64,000 bases of DNA. Origin: Kingdonia uniflora. Lineage: Eukaryota; Streptophyta; Magnoliopsida; Ranunculales; Circaeasteraceae. The position numbers and the translations under genes are program-made. Positions 24,114-35,691 of this stretch are shown in pieces. Location of the stretch: NCBI GenBank assembly GCA_014058105.1, contig JACGCM010001655.1, positions 3,286,001 through 3,350,000 of the forward strand. The letters are read 5' to 3'. The notes under the pieces are model-generated. The model ran no database searches. It was not told the origin of the DNA and saw only the letters and a program-made list of their open reading frames with translations. Numbering within the stretch: the first letter of the stretch is position 1; each line of letters opens with the position of its first letter.

Positions 24114-24560
24114 ATTTTATAAATTACAAGGGGATTTAACTTCGGATTGTTCTTCTTTATTGCTAAGAAGTTTTTCGCACTCTATTTTACTCCAAATGGT
24201 TGACAATTGACTTATCTGAGTCTCTAATCTAGAGATAGATTGGGTTGTAGAAGTTTGATTTACCAATGTCTGTTGTTGAAATTGTATCATTTGTTACTGA
24301 AATTGCAATGCTTGTTTTTGACTTTCTATTGATTATTTCATAAAGAGAGAAAATGTATCTTCCAAAGATGGCTTGAGTGGAGTGGGTGGGAGCTGTTTGG
24401 ATGACTGAAAGGATTGCTGAGACTTCATAAAGAAATGTGGTTGGAAAGGTTCCACGTATTGAGAATTTTGGTGATCCCATGATTGAAAATGATTTTGGGG
24501 TTATTGTGGGATGTCAAAATGTGAGCTGTATGGATTCCAATGTTCTTGCATGTATGACAT
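24110..24560 (-). pseudogene. gag-like remnant of element F
   Basis: Starting at ATG 24560, the frame reads MSYMQEHWNPYSSHFDIPQ, stop, PQNHFQSWDHQNSQYVEPF, then a SLEDTFSLFMK block, a Gln-rich heptad stretch (QALQFQ, QMIQFQQQTLVNQ) and SISRLETQISQLSTIW. The SLEDT..FM / LETQ.SQL pattern is the C-terminal part of Athila-type gag, where the usual form is LEDTL..FM and LE.QVGQLA. The three stops are TAA at CAA or similar positions, so they are explained by C-to-T changes. The order primer site, this remnant, acidic ORF follows a gag-bearing element. Confidence 0.6.
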
Positions 24561-25886
24561 TTTGAAATAAAAACAACACCCAATGTAATAAATAACCAAT
24601 CAAGCCTAAACTCTAGCACATCAACAGTTTTTAGAAGTAATAAATAGGTCTCCCCTATATTCTTCATTGTTCACAATGGGTAGGATGATAAAAGGCTTTG
24701 GTTCCTATACTCCCTTGCGTCACTATGCTAGTACCAGCTTAAAGTAGATATTCAGTCCTCACGCCCGAGCAAGTTACATTATCGTACGTCAGCACTCGGA
24801 ATAGTAACGTCGCAAACCTACAACCAGTATTTCGCGGTGCTAGGCTGGGGCCATGTCCTATAAACCTATGTTTGTACCCCGGTCCAGTACAACTATCCGT
24901 TGGGTGATGAAATCTCGCGGGAATCTTCCTACTCTTTTTTATTATCAGTTATTTTTAGGTCTGGGACGTTCAATTTTTGTGTAATACGAATTTCTTCGTA
25001 TCCCTAATGGGTGGTCCCACTTGTTAGAGAGCTTTTTAGGTGATGAAATTCTGTATGTCTCTAATAGTTTTTACCTTTACTAATGTTGGAATGAAAAGAA
25101 ATTTTAAACACAGCAATAGGTCAATCCAAATACAGCAAAAAAATTTATTAGAGCAGCGTGTATTTGCACAGCCCACACGACTTTTGTTCCTAGTACTAGG
25201 GCAGAGCGGATATGAACCCCATATTAATTTCAAGTTTAGAAAGGTACAAACCTAGGAGAAGTGTTTCTCGGTGAAGCTGTGACCGCCCCTTCACTTAGGG
25301 GGTAAAGAAGGAAGTGCCCCTTCACTTAGGGGGCACAAGAAGGATTAGATAAAAGCTTTCCAATGTACTTTGTAATTCCTCACGATCTCTGAGTACCAAA
25401 TTTTAAACAGCCTACAAAACAAGAAAAAATAGGATTAGTGAACTTGTGACAGCAATATTAATCAAATTTCCAAGTTTATTGTAGTCTATGATGTCTTGAT
25501 TTTCAAATGCGCATATATTTCAACTCCGTTGAGAGAGAATATTCAATAATATCAACTTGCAAAGATAATTCAGAAAGGAAAAATATTCAAAAAGGAAGTT
25601 TTCTAGAATTTAGCTTCCCCAATTCTCAAAACAGATGATGGATGTACAGCGGCGTCCTTAACGGAGACTTTTTTTTACTGTTTTTTCAAAAGGTCGTAAC
25701 TCACAAATGACTAAACTAGGGAAACAGAAAGAGAAACGATAATAATAGAAACACTATATGCTATTAGTGGCCAACTATACTTTTTAAAGCAATAAATTTA
25801 GAAATCATTGGCACGGTATTAGAAAGAATTTTATTAAATAAAATAACAAAGAAAATTTGGTATTAGAGAGAATAGTTTTCAACAAT
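24561..25886. other. 5' internal region of element F
   Basis: Leader by position. It contains a GC-richer stretch at 24700-24930 with no clear frame, and two 17-nt direct repeats CCCCTTCACTTAGGGGG at 25286 and 25317, each with a CCCCT/AGGGG hairpin. ORFs on both strands at 25036-25255 mirror each other and have no support. Confidence 0.4.
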
Positions 25887-25907
25887 GGCTCTGCGGTAAC
25901 GGCTCCA
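25887..25907 (-). other. Primer binding site of element F (tRNA-Asp type, decayed)
   Basis: The minus strand reads TGGAGCCGTTACCGCAGAG directly after the LTR. It resembles TGGCGCCGTTGCCGGGG with substitutions. Confidence 0.65.
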
Positions 25908-27134
25908 TTTGATAAGTGGTTTTTAGTACCTCTTGCAAAATACCTGCTCAAAGTGCGGTTGTCAAATTGTAACAGGGATGAGTGGGATCAAATCCACAGG
26001 GAGGACTTTCTAGGCCGAATTACGGTTTATAAGAGATAAATCTAAGAAGAAATAAATAAAAACTAAACATAAAACTTAATGAGAGAGAGAGTTAAGGTTC
26101 GGACTTGGCCTCTTCCTTTCAAAGCACTAATCAATATTCAACTAGATCCTAATATCCCCACCCATCATATGTTCTTGTTAAGACACATACGATGTTGTAA
26201 AATAAACCAGTAAGTCTATGGCTAAACATTTAGTGGTTATACTTTTAAGTGATGGTGAAGAGTGTCTTAAAGAATTTTCAACTCAACCATGGCCAGGCTT
26301 GAGTGAGTTCTCTAGTGTTTTCTCTAACTAGATCTCCAAATCAAGTCTATGGTTAGTAGCACTTGTTTGTATCCAAAGTTATCGTACACCAAACCGAAGC
26401 TATGGTCAAGCCTTCAATATGATGCACTAACTCAACAATCGTAAAACTAAGAGAAAACTAATTAGAACCTAATTAATATCAACTATTACTCATCCAAGAA
26501 GAGGTTTCATCCAAGCCTTAGATAGGAGATTAGCCGTTCATCTCGGACTTCATCGCATTAACAACTAATTATTTACAAAAGAAAATAAAAGAGAGAAGAA
26601 AATTAAATAAAACTAAGACTTTATTTCTTCTAAACTTGCTCCAATATGAGATCCCTAATTACAATGGGGATGGGTTCCTTTTATAGGTTAAGGAATCCAA
26701 ATTTAGAAACTATACATAAAATTCTAAAGAATATTTGCACAATAATATCTTCTAATATTGCAACCAATTACCTAATATTCATGCATATAATTTCCTTAAG
26801 CAATGTAGAGATATTTCATCATGGAAACTCTTGTATATATCTTCAATATAAAATATCTTCAAGGATCTTGGATGCAATATATTCTTTGATCTAATTATCC
26901 GAGAATATTTGTTTATATATTTCTTCAATCTTGAGACCAAATATTTTATGTCTTTGTCTTTTTTTGCTATGAACTGCTAGAGACACTTTTACTTGACTTT
27001 AAGAGCTTGGTTTCTAATATCCATCTCCAATAGTTGTAATCAAACAAACGTACATAAGTACCCAAAATTAAATATAATGGTGGACTAAAATACATATTCG
27101 GGTATATTAAAAATGTCATAATTACACGCTCATT
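25908..27134 (-). repeat. 5' LTR of element F
   Basis: About 1227 bp, colinear with 20220-21464; differences are scattered substitutions and small indels (for example loss of about 17 bp near 26005). Confidence 0.85.
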
Positions 27135-27255
27135 AAATGCCCTCCACCATTGATGGATTATATAGAGATCCCCTAAAGAGAATAACCTATTCCATATTTG
27201 TATATTATAGAAAAAATGCCCTTCAATACTGATGGATTATTATATAGAGATCGGA
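27135..27255 (-). repeat. Second and third units of the 82-bp array with Helitron-like 5' ends
   Basis: The minus strand shows TCTCTATATAATCCATC from 27168 and TCTCTATATAATAATCCATC from 27250, each in the same context as the H1 end at 20166 (GGGCATTT on the inner side, CTTTAGGG on the outer side of the first two). The units are 82 bp apart. Confidence 0.72.
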
Positions 27256-28689
27256 TATATCTAATTGCAGCCTCAAAAGTAATAGAGAATATCTAGGCCT
27301 ATCAAATTAGAACTGATACTAATTACTGAAAAAAAATTATGAATCAAAAGTGAGCCTTCAGTTCTTTGAACAATATCCCACAATAAATAACTCAAATCCC
27401 TAATTATATCTTGGATAGTAATTCCTACAAACAAAAAGAGGAAAACATAATTTTGAATTCTATACAAACATAAATAACCCAGAGTTAAACAAAGATTCAA
27501 CTATGGCATCAATATGCAAGAGAGAAAGAGAGACTACCATAGAACACCAACAACAACTAAATATAGAATACGATTATAAATTTCGAAACATAGAGGATTA
27601 AATCCAAAAATAGAGACGTATTAGCATTTGTTATAGAATTCCATCATACAACCCAATTTTTCTTAATGTAAAATGAACAATGAATTATACAATTACACGT
27701 TCAAATGTTAACTGTATATTATGTTATTCACATCAAAAATACATCCACACCGAGAATTCGACTATTTTTTTTTTTTTCGCATAACTAAAAACTGAAATAT
27801 GAATGGAATCATATAAAAAAAAAATTAAAATGAACCTGTAGTCCTTGAAGTGATTAAATGAATCATTAGCCAAAAGATATGTTATCATAAGCACCCATGA
27901 CCAAGAACAAAATGAAGTAAACCAAGTTAGTATTTGCGGCTCAAAATAGAAGAAAATAGATTAAAAATGCAAAGATCTAATTATGGTGATCTGGTCGTTG
28001 GTCCAACGCAAAATTTCAAAGAACAAAAGTTGTAGGTATCGGTGATACAAAGCCAGGACAACTGACGGATCTGAAATCAGACCGTTGTATCAGAAATTAT
28101 ATTAAGTTTAGTCTGCTGGTTTAAATCTCGAGGCTGATTCGGACACTGAATTTGAGTTCGAGTTGTACTCAAAGTAGAACTGCCTTTTGGACGCTTTTGG
28201 CCCATTTTGGGAGTGTTTTCTGTTTTTGGAATACTTCTGCTTTAAGTAGAATAAGTATTAGAAACTCTCAATTCATGGATGAATATGTTTTAGGTTTCTT
28301 TGGTAATAAAAGGAACCTATAATAGACCTTGCAAAGAGTTGGCATTTACAAGGAAGAAGGTGGAGGGTGTTTTCTTGGAGATTTGATGATGAGTGGGGAA
28401 GGACCTCTTGTTTGTTAAGACAGGAATCAAGGAAGATGGAAGAAGGTTGAGGGTATTATCTTGGAGATTTGATGATGAGTGGGGAAGGACCTCATATTTG
28501 CTAAGATAGGAATCAAGGAAGAGAAAAGATTGAAGGGTTTCAAGAAGAAGGTATGCAACATGGTCTTTGTTGAGGCAATCTTCGGGTTCTTGATGGATCT
28601 CTTATATTTCTTTTATCTCTTGTTAATTTATGTGAGGATTATTGCGAGATTAGTGATTTCTTTGTTCGTTAGAATCCCTTGAGGGTTTG
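27256..28689. other. Unclassified AT-rich sequence left of the three-LTR complex
   Basis: No supported gene. A segment at about 27745-27930 (poly-T, GCATAACTAAAA, ATGAATGGAA..CATATAAAAAAA, AAGTAAACCAAG) recurs at about 37870-38060 beyond the complex. A tandem duplication of about 86 bp lies at 28352-28520 (both copies contain GATGATGAGTGGGGAAGGAC). The ORF at 28479-28682 lies over the second copy and has no other support. Confidence 0.5.
28352..28520. repeat. Two-copy tandem repeat, about 86 bp
   Basis: Copies start at 28352 and 28438 with GGAAGAAGGT; both contain CTTGGAGATTTGATGATGAG and AGGAATCAAGGAAGA. Confidence 0.75.
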
Positions 28690-29188
28690 TAATCCACAAT
28701 GCGAATAGAGAAATCCTAATACGAATAATTGTACGAAGAACACACCAATTGGTTGGGAAAATCCTTTTAAGAGCTTCAATTGCTTAATCGTAGTTAATTA
28801 CAATAAAATTACTCTCAAGCCCTTTAAGTCTCTTTCTCAGAACTTTGATTAATCCAACATCCTCTAATCTTGCCTAGCCTTACCCCTTTTATAACGGTTA
28901 CAAGTCCTAGTTATAAAATAAGACAAATATGCCCTTAAACGCCTAAAGAAATAAGATGAATCGCACCACTGTTCAAACAGAACAAGTCTCTGTTCGAAAA
29001 GAGAACATAATAGAAAGTGTATTCGAATAGACTTTGGTTGTATTCGAATAAAACACCTCAGGACTTAATCTATTTGAATAAAAAATAAGTCTGTTGGAAT
29101 TGACTAGAAGTCGTTCGAACGACTCCAAATCTCGTTCGAACGACTTTGGTTAACTTTCATCAAAACTTCCCTAGATCCTCCAGGAACA
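28690..29188 (-). repeat. 3' LTR of the complex (left LTR)
   Basis: 499 bp. Minus strand TGTTCCTGGAGGATC ... GTGGATTA. U3 carries five exact TTCGAA copies (28993, 29022, 29043, 29114, 29135). The TATA region is ACCGTTATAAAAGGGG near 28900. The PPT (GGGGTGCCA) lies at 29189-29200. Confidence 0.85.
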
Positions 29189-29313
29189 TGGCACCCCTAT
29201 TTAGGAGCCTTGAGCTCCTGCATAAGCTAGAACTGGAGAGGTAGAAATGCTTCTATATCCATCTCCCTGCAGTACCACTTCGACTTGCTAGGTAGTTGAC
29301 CCTTTTTCCCAAT

Positions 29314-30755
29314 TTAGAACGATTCAATACCACCCCGTCTTGTAGTATGAAATTTCCTCTCTAAAATACCATCCTCCTGCAATGGATATTCTCTTTCCAT
29401 CCATAAGTCATCAACTGATGGTATGCAAGTGTCGATTGCAGAGTTTTCATCCAAAAAAGATGGCTCAAACAGCTTCAAATGCTCGGCAATAATCACCGAA
29501 TACATCTTCATGAAAGGTAGAAAATTCAATTGGAATACATTGTCACCAATTATCTTAAGTATCAAAAACGGATAATAATGGATAGTTTTGAGCTTCTTAC
29601 CTTCCCCCGTAATCCGTTCCTTACCCAAATACAGCGAAACGTGGTCACCCTCTTGAAAAATACACTCAATCCGATGCTTGTCGTGGCGAGCCTTATACCT
29701 CACTTGAGTCTTTTTTATATGTGCCTCAACTGCCTCATGAACCTTGCTTATCCTCTCAAAGAAATGCTGAGCTTTAATCTGTTCCTCTTCCTCCTTCTCA
29801 GGCACCGTCTTATCACCATGACTAAAAGCCAAATAAAAAGGGCTTTGAGGTAAGTACCCCAAACAAGCTTCAAATGGAGACTTCAAAGTAGAACCATGAT
29901 TCACTCGGTTAAACGTAAATTAAAGATACGAAAAACACTCATCCTACGTTTTAGGATGCTTAGAATAGAATCCCCGTAGTAAATATACCAAAGTGGGATT
30001 AACTACCTCTGTTTGCCCGTGCGTCTATGGATGAAAAGTAATACTTATCTTCAACTTAGTGTCCATCATGCCCTATAATGATCTCTAGAAATGCCACAAA
30101 AAGCGACTATCCTTATCAAAATAATTGAAGAAGGGAGCCCAAAATATCTCTAGACGTCTTTGATAAACAATTGTGCTGCTCCTTCCCCGGCGACCGTCTT
30201 CTAGTATTGAATAAGAACAATTATCTTACTGAATCGATCCACCACCATAAACAAATAGTCAATCTTACACCTGGTCATGGGCAAACCACCCATATAATCC
30301 ATCAAAATGATCTCCCAAGGTCGGCTAGGAACTGGCAATGGTAAGTAGAGCACTATCTTCCGATTGAAAGGCTTTGATGTGTTGCAGAACACGCAACCAC
30401 AAACCATGCGAGCAGCATCCACCTGCATCTTCTACCAATAGACATAACACTGCAAATTCAAAAGAGTCATCTCAATCCTGAAATGACATGCCACCCGGGA
30501 TAATTGTGCCTCTCAAATCCAATACAATCGGTCTCCACCCTCTGGACTACATAATAGACTACCCCTGTAAATCAAGCCATCCTTCAAAATATACTCGCAT
30601 GTCTTGCCTTGCAACAACTTTTTATGAATCAAACTGAGCTCCTTGTCGTCGTCATACCCTGTAATGTACTCAGAAGGAACAATAGGTTGAATCTGCATAA
30701 CTACCAACAAAACGGAAATAATGGGTAATAGGGGTCGAGATAACATATCAGCCAT
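29314..30755 (-). pseudogene. int: Integrase of left unit
   Basis: On the minus strand: a zinc-binding region remnant (30440-30390, ARMVCGCVFCNTSKP), catalytic core start (30330-30240, WEIILMDYMGGLP with the first Asp, VVDRFSK), then stops, the target-type block NHGSTLKSPFEACLGY at 29900, and the C-terminal domain at 29700-29420 (KARHDKHRIECIFQEGDHV, YLGKERITGEGKKLKTIHY, FLPFMKMYSVI, LKLFEPSFLDE). The last 196 codons are open (29904-29314). I see no chromodomain after it. Frames change at least three times. Confidence 0.82.
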
Positions 30756-30789
30756 TTGTTGTCCACTCCTTTCTTATTCTTAATCAATA

Positions 30790-32114
30790 AGGTAAACTGC
30801 TAAAGGCATGACATCCACTTCATATGGTGAGCTTGTTATAGCTTGGACTGCATAGATAAGAATTGTAATAGTTAATGATCGAAATGTTCCATAACCTCCT
30901 TCTCCAATAAATAACTCTACCAATGTTCACTGATTGATATAATGCATATAATTCTTTATCGTTGGCAGGATAGTTGCGTACAACTCCTGTAAACATCTCA
31001 GAATGGTAAGCAACTGGCTTCCCATCATGCAAAAGAATCGCCCCTAATGTATAGTCTGTCGCATCAGTCTCGACCTCAAAAGGCCGCTGTAAATTAGGCA
31101 ATGTTAACACTTGTGCATCTGTAATTTTGCACTTCAGTAACAAGAATGTCTTCTCATGGTGATCTTCCCACACAAGCAGTACCTCGGTCTTCGTCAAAGA
31201 ATGTAACGGTGTGACTATTTGTAAAAAATGGCCAATAAACTTCCGTAAGTACTAACAAGAAACTATAAAACTCCTCACTTCCGTCACTTTACGAGGTCTA
31301 AGCAAATTAGTAATGATCGAGACCTTCTCTGGATTGACCTTAAGTTCGCCACCACCAACCATAAATTCCAAATGGAATAGCTCCCTCTTCCCAATCTCGC
31401 ACTTCTTTCTGTTTAGAAAAGTTATTTTGATCACAAAATGCCCAATACTTTACGTAAATGCCCAAGGTGCTCATTCCATGTACGACTATATCTTAAGATA
31501 TCATCCAAATTCACAATAAAAAAATTATCAATAAAAGCACGAAGTACCTCATTCATTAAGTATATAAACGTCGTCAGAGCATTGCATAACCCAATGGGTA
31601 TCACCAACCACTTAAATAGTCCTTGTTTGGTTTTTAATATTGTCTTACAAGTATCTTCTTCCCAGATTCTAACTTAATGGTAACCGGACTTGAAATCCAA
31701 TTTGGTGAAAAACTGAGCCGTTTGCTGCTCATCTAAAAGTTCTTGAATCCATGGAAGCGGATAACGATTCTTCACAATAATCTTGTTCAGCGCCCGATAA
31801 TCTACACACATCCTCCAAGACAAATCCTTCTTCTGCACCAATAACACTGGTGAACCACAAGGTAAGCAACTTTGATTAATAACTCCTTGCTCTAGGAGTT
31901 CATGTACTTGTTTTTTGATCTCATCAGACTTAATAACAAAAGTCCGATATAACCCAATATTGGGTAGTGGCTTACCAATCACCAAGGTGATATCATGCTT
32001 TACATCCTTCTTGCGCGGCATCCCTTCTATGCCCAGAAACAAGTCCTCATACTCCTCTTGCAACGTCCCCATATCGATTTGTTGCTTAAGAGATATTGCC
32101 AAAGTAAATAACAC
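30790..32114 (-). pseudogene. pol: Reverse transcriptase and RNase H of left unit
   Basis: RT starts near 32040 (YEDLFLGIEGMPRKKDVKHDI); the core follows, with QSCLPCGSPVLLVQKKD, RMCVDYRALNKI and LDFKSGYH at 32114-31674. The catalytic motif at about 31514-31486 reads VNLDDIL, so both Asp residues are kept while the usual Tyr is replaced. RNase H at 31197-30820 includes FEVETDATDYTLGAILLHDGKPVAYHS and NYPANDKELYAL. Stops and frame breaks lie between 31674 and 31250. Confidence 0.85.
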
Positions 32115-32246
32115 CTTAGCCGACAGACCTTCTTAAACCGGTTGCACCAACATCAAATTAATTTTGCCACTCGCATTAACCAACCTCCTCGCCAGAGTCA
32201 CCGCCACTAAATTACTGGTAGTGATATATTCCTGGCACGCATTGAT

Positions 32247-32693
32247 ATGAAACTCTGTCCCCTCCTTCACAAGATAATCCTTGCGAGCTCTATAGTAAAG
32301 GATTGTATCTCGGTCCTAAAGATAAGGGCTACCCAAAATGACTTTACACACGTCCAACAGAACCACCTCACATGTTACTTCGTCAATAAACTTCTCAGTA
32401 ATCGCAAACTTGAACGTACAGTACTTAGTAATCTTCAACTCCGCGCCTTTCTAAATCAAACCGAAACCATACGGCTTAGGATGAGCCACAGTAGCCAAAT
32501 CCATTTTCTTCACTACCGCCTCAAAAATTAAATTCTTCTGACAACCTGGATTAATCATAGCCTCGACTAAGTTCTGCTTCACTTGAATGCTGACATAAAA
32601 AAATTCTTCCCGACTCGCCTCATCGATTGCTATAGGTTGCTTGAACATTAGAGTAGGCTTAGTATTTGGCTTATCTAAATCCAGAAGATCCAA
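32247..32693 (-). pseudogene. pr: Protease of left unit
   Basis: The minus-strand frame at 32693-32451 contains EAMINPGCQKNLIFEAVVKKM. In this family the same place normally reads a (V/I)D.GCQKNLI type active site, so the catalytic Asp appears as Asn. The frame stops at about 32455. It lies between the gag zinc knuckle and RT. Confidence 0.7.
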
Positions 32694-32704
32694 AATCGCT
32701 GTGG

Positions 32705-33835
32705 CTAGTACACGTTTCTTTTTCTTGCCCCTCTCCTCCTTCGGTCGAAGCTCCAGGTAAAGTTTCCAACATTAATCTGAAATATGCCCATTAGCCTTAC
32801 AATGACAATAGGAATTCCCCTTGGATGAAGACCCCTCTCCTTTGGACTCCCCTTTACGATAGTACTTCCAATTAGACTTGTAACTTGACTTGCTCTTATC
32901 GTCTTTCTTGTCACTCTTCAAGTACTTGCCTTCAATAGCAATTTCTTTAACGGTAGCATCTTCGATATTTTCTACATTAAAGAGCTTTAATTCTCTTCTA
33001 AGAGACTCTGACAAACCTCCCGTATATTTCATGAATACCTCATACTCATCCATATTAATATCCAAAACCAACGCCTGATTATGAGACTCCGTAGTGAATT
33101 GTTTTATGGATTGCCTAAACTTTTGGCACAAATTGTGCCATTTGTACTATCGCTCTTGCTCATACCCAATTAGATAAAATTACTTCCTCACCAAAACCTT
33201 AAGATCTTTAACTCAAACTTCCTACTTCGTGGTGCTTCTAATAGGATTTCCACCATGTTAGTAAATGACTTACAAATTTCAAAGTAGATAAACAAATTTT
33301 ATGAACATTGAAATATTCATAAACAGAAAAATTGGTCTCTAACCTATCTAACCAATTATCCAACTTCTCAACACTGACTAAACCATCAAATACTGGAATT
33401 TCAATCTTAAAGTTAATACGAAGATTTCGCATAGGATTCATTGATTTACCAATACTCGAGCGCTCCTTGGAAGATTTGGCATCACTAGAATCGCTATCTA
33501 TCTCCGCAATATCCTCATCACTATCCACCTCCATAACCCCTTTCTTCCTCGAGTAGCCTCGCCGTTAAGAGTGACCTCACCATTTTACTGAAGCAAAAGC
33601 CTTCGCGAGGTTTGTATGACGCAATTGTTCTACCAACTCTTCTATAGTAGAAGTTAGGTCAGAAACTACCATTTTCAAAGTCGTGAGTCGATCGTCCGAA
33701 TCGCCCATCTCAAAATTAGTCTTCTTCATTAAATTAACTTTTTAGTGAATCTTCAACGGACTGACTAGTTTCTCCTTCATTTGCTTTAGACGGTCACGTG
33801 TAAAGACCATAAACCACAATCAACTCCGAGAATCA
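32705..33835 (-). pseudogene. gag: gag of left unit
   Basis: Starts about 40 nt inside the primer site. N-terminal charged part at 33835-33540; core NWLDRLETNFSVYEYFN and LLTWWKSY at 33534-33238; then SESLRRELKLFNVENIED at 33131-32772, ending in a zinc knuckle (CHCKANGHISD, stop, C at about 32800-32765), with a TAA in the position before the last Cys. Two frame changes (near 33570 and 33235-33131) and several stops make it a pseudogene. It matches gag of element A. Confidence 0.85.
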
Positions 33836-33857
33836 TAACTGGAAAACTGATACCACT

Positions 33858-34348
33858 TAATCCATAATACGAATAGAGAAACCCTAATACGAATAATTGT
33901 ATGAAGAACACACCAATTGGTTGGGAAATCCCTTTAAGAGCTTCAATTGCTTCATCGAATATAATTATAATAAAATTACACTCAATCCCTAAGTTTCTCT
34001 CTCAGAACTTTGATTGATCTAACATTCTCTAATCTTGCCTAGCCTTTCCCCTTTTATAAGGGTACAAGTCTTAGTTACAAAATAGGACAAATATGCTCCT
34101 AAATGCCTAAATAAATAGGCTAAATTGTACATCTATTCAAACAAAACAAGTCTCTATTCGAACAGAAATCATAACAAAAAGTATATTCGAATTATAGTTA
34201 TATTCGAATAAAACACCTCAGGACTTAATCTATTTGAAGAGAAAATAAGTCTGCTCCAATAGACCAGAAGTCGTTCGAGAGACTCCAAATCTCGTTCGAA
34301 CGACTTTGGTTAATTTTCTTCAAAACTTCCCTGGATCCTCCAGGATCA
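33858..34348 (-). repeat. Middle LTR of the complex
   Basis: 491 bp, serving as 5' LTR of the left unit and 3' LTR of the right unit. TATA box CTTATAAAAGGGG near 34060. Four exact TTCGAA copies (34157, 34186, 34203, 34295). A PPT with an unusually long run of G (plus-strand CCCCCCCCCCCCCC) lies at 34352-34367. Confidence 0.85.
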
Positions 34349-34503
34349 TGGTTCCCCCCCCCCCCTTTAGGAGTCTTGAGCTCCTGCTCAAGCTAGAATT
34401 GGGGATGTAGAAATGTGGCTATACCCATCACCCTCCTATATCACTTTGACTTGCTAGGTAGTTGACCCTTCTTCCCAACTCAGAACGACTCAATACTACC
34501 TCG

Positions 34504-35661
34504 TCAAGTAGTATGAACTTTCAACTCTGGAATACCATCCTCCTGCAATGGATCTGCTCTTTCGATCCATAAGTCATCAAATGACGGTTGGAAAGTGTCG
34601 ATTGTAGAGTCTTCATCCAAAAGAGACGGCTCAAACAGCTTTAAATGCTCGACATTAATCACCAAATACATCTTCATGAAAGGTGGCAAATCCAATTGGA
34701 ATGCATTATCACCAATCTTATTGAGTATTAAAAACATAAGATAATGGATAGGTTTGAGCTTCTTACCTTCTTCCTTAAGCCGTTCCTTACCCAAATGTAA
34801 CCAAACGAGGTCACCCTCTTAAAAAGTATACTCAACCCGATGTTTGTCGCGGCGAGCCTTATACTTCGCTTGAGTCTTCTTCATATGTGCTTCAGCCGCC
34901 TCATGAACCATGCTTATCCTCTCAATGAAGCGCTGAGCTTTAATCAGTACCTCTTCCTCATTCCTTGACACTGTCTTGTTGCCAAGACTAAATGCCAAAT
35001 AAAAAGGGCTTTGAGGTAACTACCCCAAACAAACTTCAAATGGATACTTAAAAATAGAACCATGAATCACCCGGCTAAACACAAACTGAAGATACGGTAA
35101 ACTCTCATCCCAAGTTTTAGGATACTTAGAATGGAATTCCCATAGTAAATATACCAAAGTGGGATTAACTGCCTCTGTTTTCCTGCCCCTCTGCAGATTA
35201 AAAACGGTACTTTTCTTCAACTTAGCGTCCATCATACCCTATAATGATCTCAAGAAATGCCACAAAAAGTAGCTATCCCTATTAGAAATAATTGAACAAG
35301 GGAGCCCAAAATACCTCTAAACGTCTCTGAAAAACAATCGTGCAGCTCCTTCCCCGGTGACCATCTTCTGGCATGGAATAAGAACAATCATCTTGCTGAA
35401 TCGATCCACCACAATAAATAAATAATTATTCCTACACCTGGTCATGGGAAAACCACCCATAAAATCTATCAAAATACTTTCCCAAGATCGACTAAGAACT
35501 CGCAATGGTAAGTATAGTCTTATCTTCCAATTAGAAGGCTTTGATATATTGCAGATTACAGAACCACAAACCACACGAGCATCATCCACCTGCATCTTTT
35601 GCCAATAGACATAACGCCGCAAATTCAAAAGAGTCTTCTCAACCCCAAAATGACCTACCAC
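34504..35661 (-). pseudogene. int: Integrase of right unit
   Basis: Zinc-binding and core start at 35661-35317: MVGHFGVEKTLLNLRRYVYW, VVCGSVICN, ILIDFMGGFPMTRC with the first catalytic Asp, and VVDRFSKMIVLIP. A broken stretch follows, then YPKTWDESLPYLQF..NR-type target block at 35235-35020 and the C-terminal domain at 34794-34504 (LFEPSLLDEDSTID). The frame is lost twice. It is colinear with 29314-30755. Confidence 0.83.
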
Positions 35662-35691
35662 CCGGGAATAATGTGCCTCTCGAATCTAATA

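Larger units (their letters stand above)
20220..27134 (-). mobile_element. Element F: large LTR retrotransposon without pol (LARD-like)
   Basis: Two LTRs of about 1.24 kb (20220-21464 and 25908-27134) flank about 4.4 kb. A 5-bp target duplication AAATG flanks the element (20215-20219 and 27135-27139). Inside the right LTR the minus strand reads TGGAGCCGTTACCG, a decayed form of the tRNA-Asp primer site (TGGCGCCGTTGCCGGGG) of plant Ty3/gypsy elements such as the Athila group. A PPT with GGGGG lies at the other end. No RT, RNase H or integrase is visible. Inside are a gag-like remnant (24110-24560) and an acidic ORF (23387-24110). It probably depends on an autonomous relative for movement. Confidence 0.85.

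Noticed and set aside
25036..25255. Overlapping frames on both strands of about 65-71 codons
   Set aside because: They mirror each other in the leader of element F and neither shows a domain or a homologue in the window.
28681..28700. A 9-bp target duplication GTTTGTAAT for the three-LTR complex
   Set aside because: TAAT on the left belongs to the conserved LTR end TAATCC present at all three LTRs; the duplication is the 5-bp GTTTG and the extra match is chance.
29530..29853. 107-codon plus-strand frame
   Set aside because: Shadow of the integrase C-terminal domain on the minus strand.
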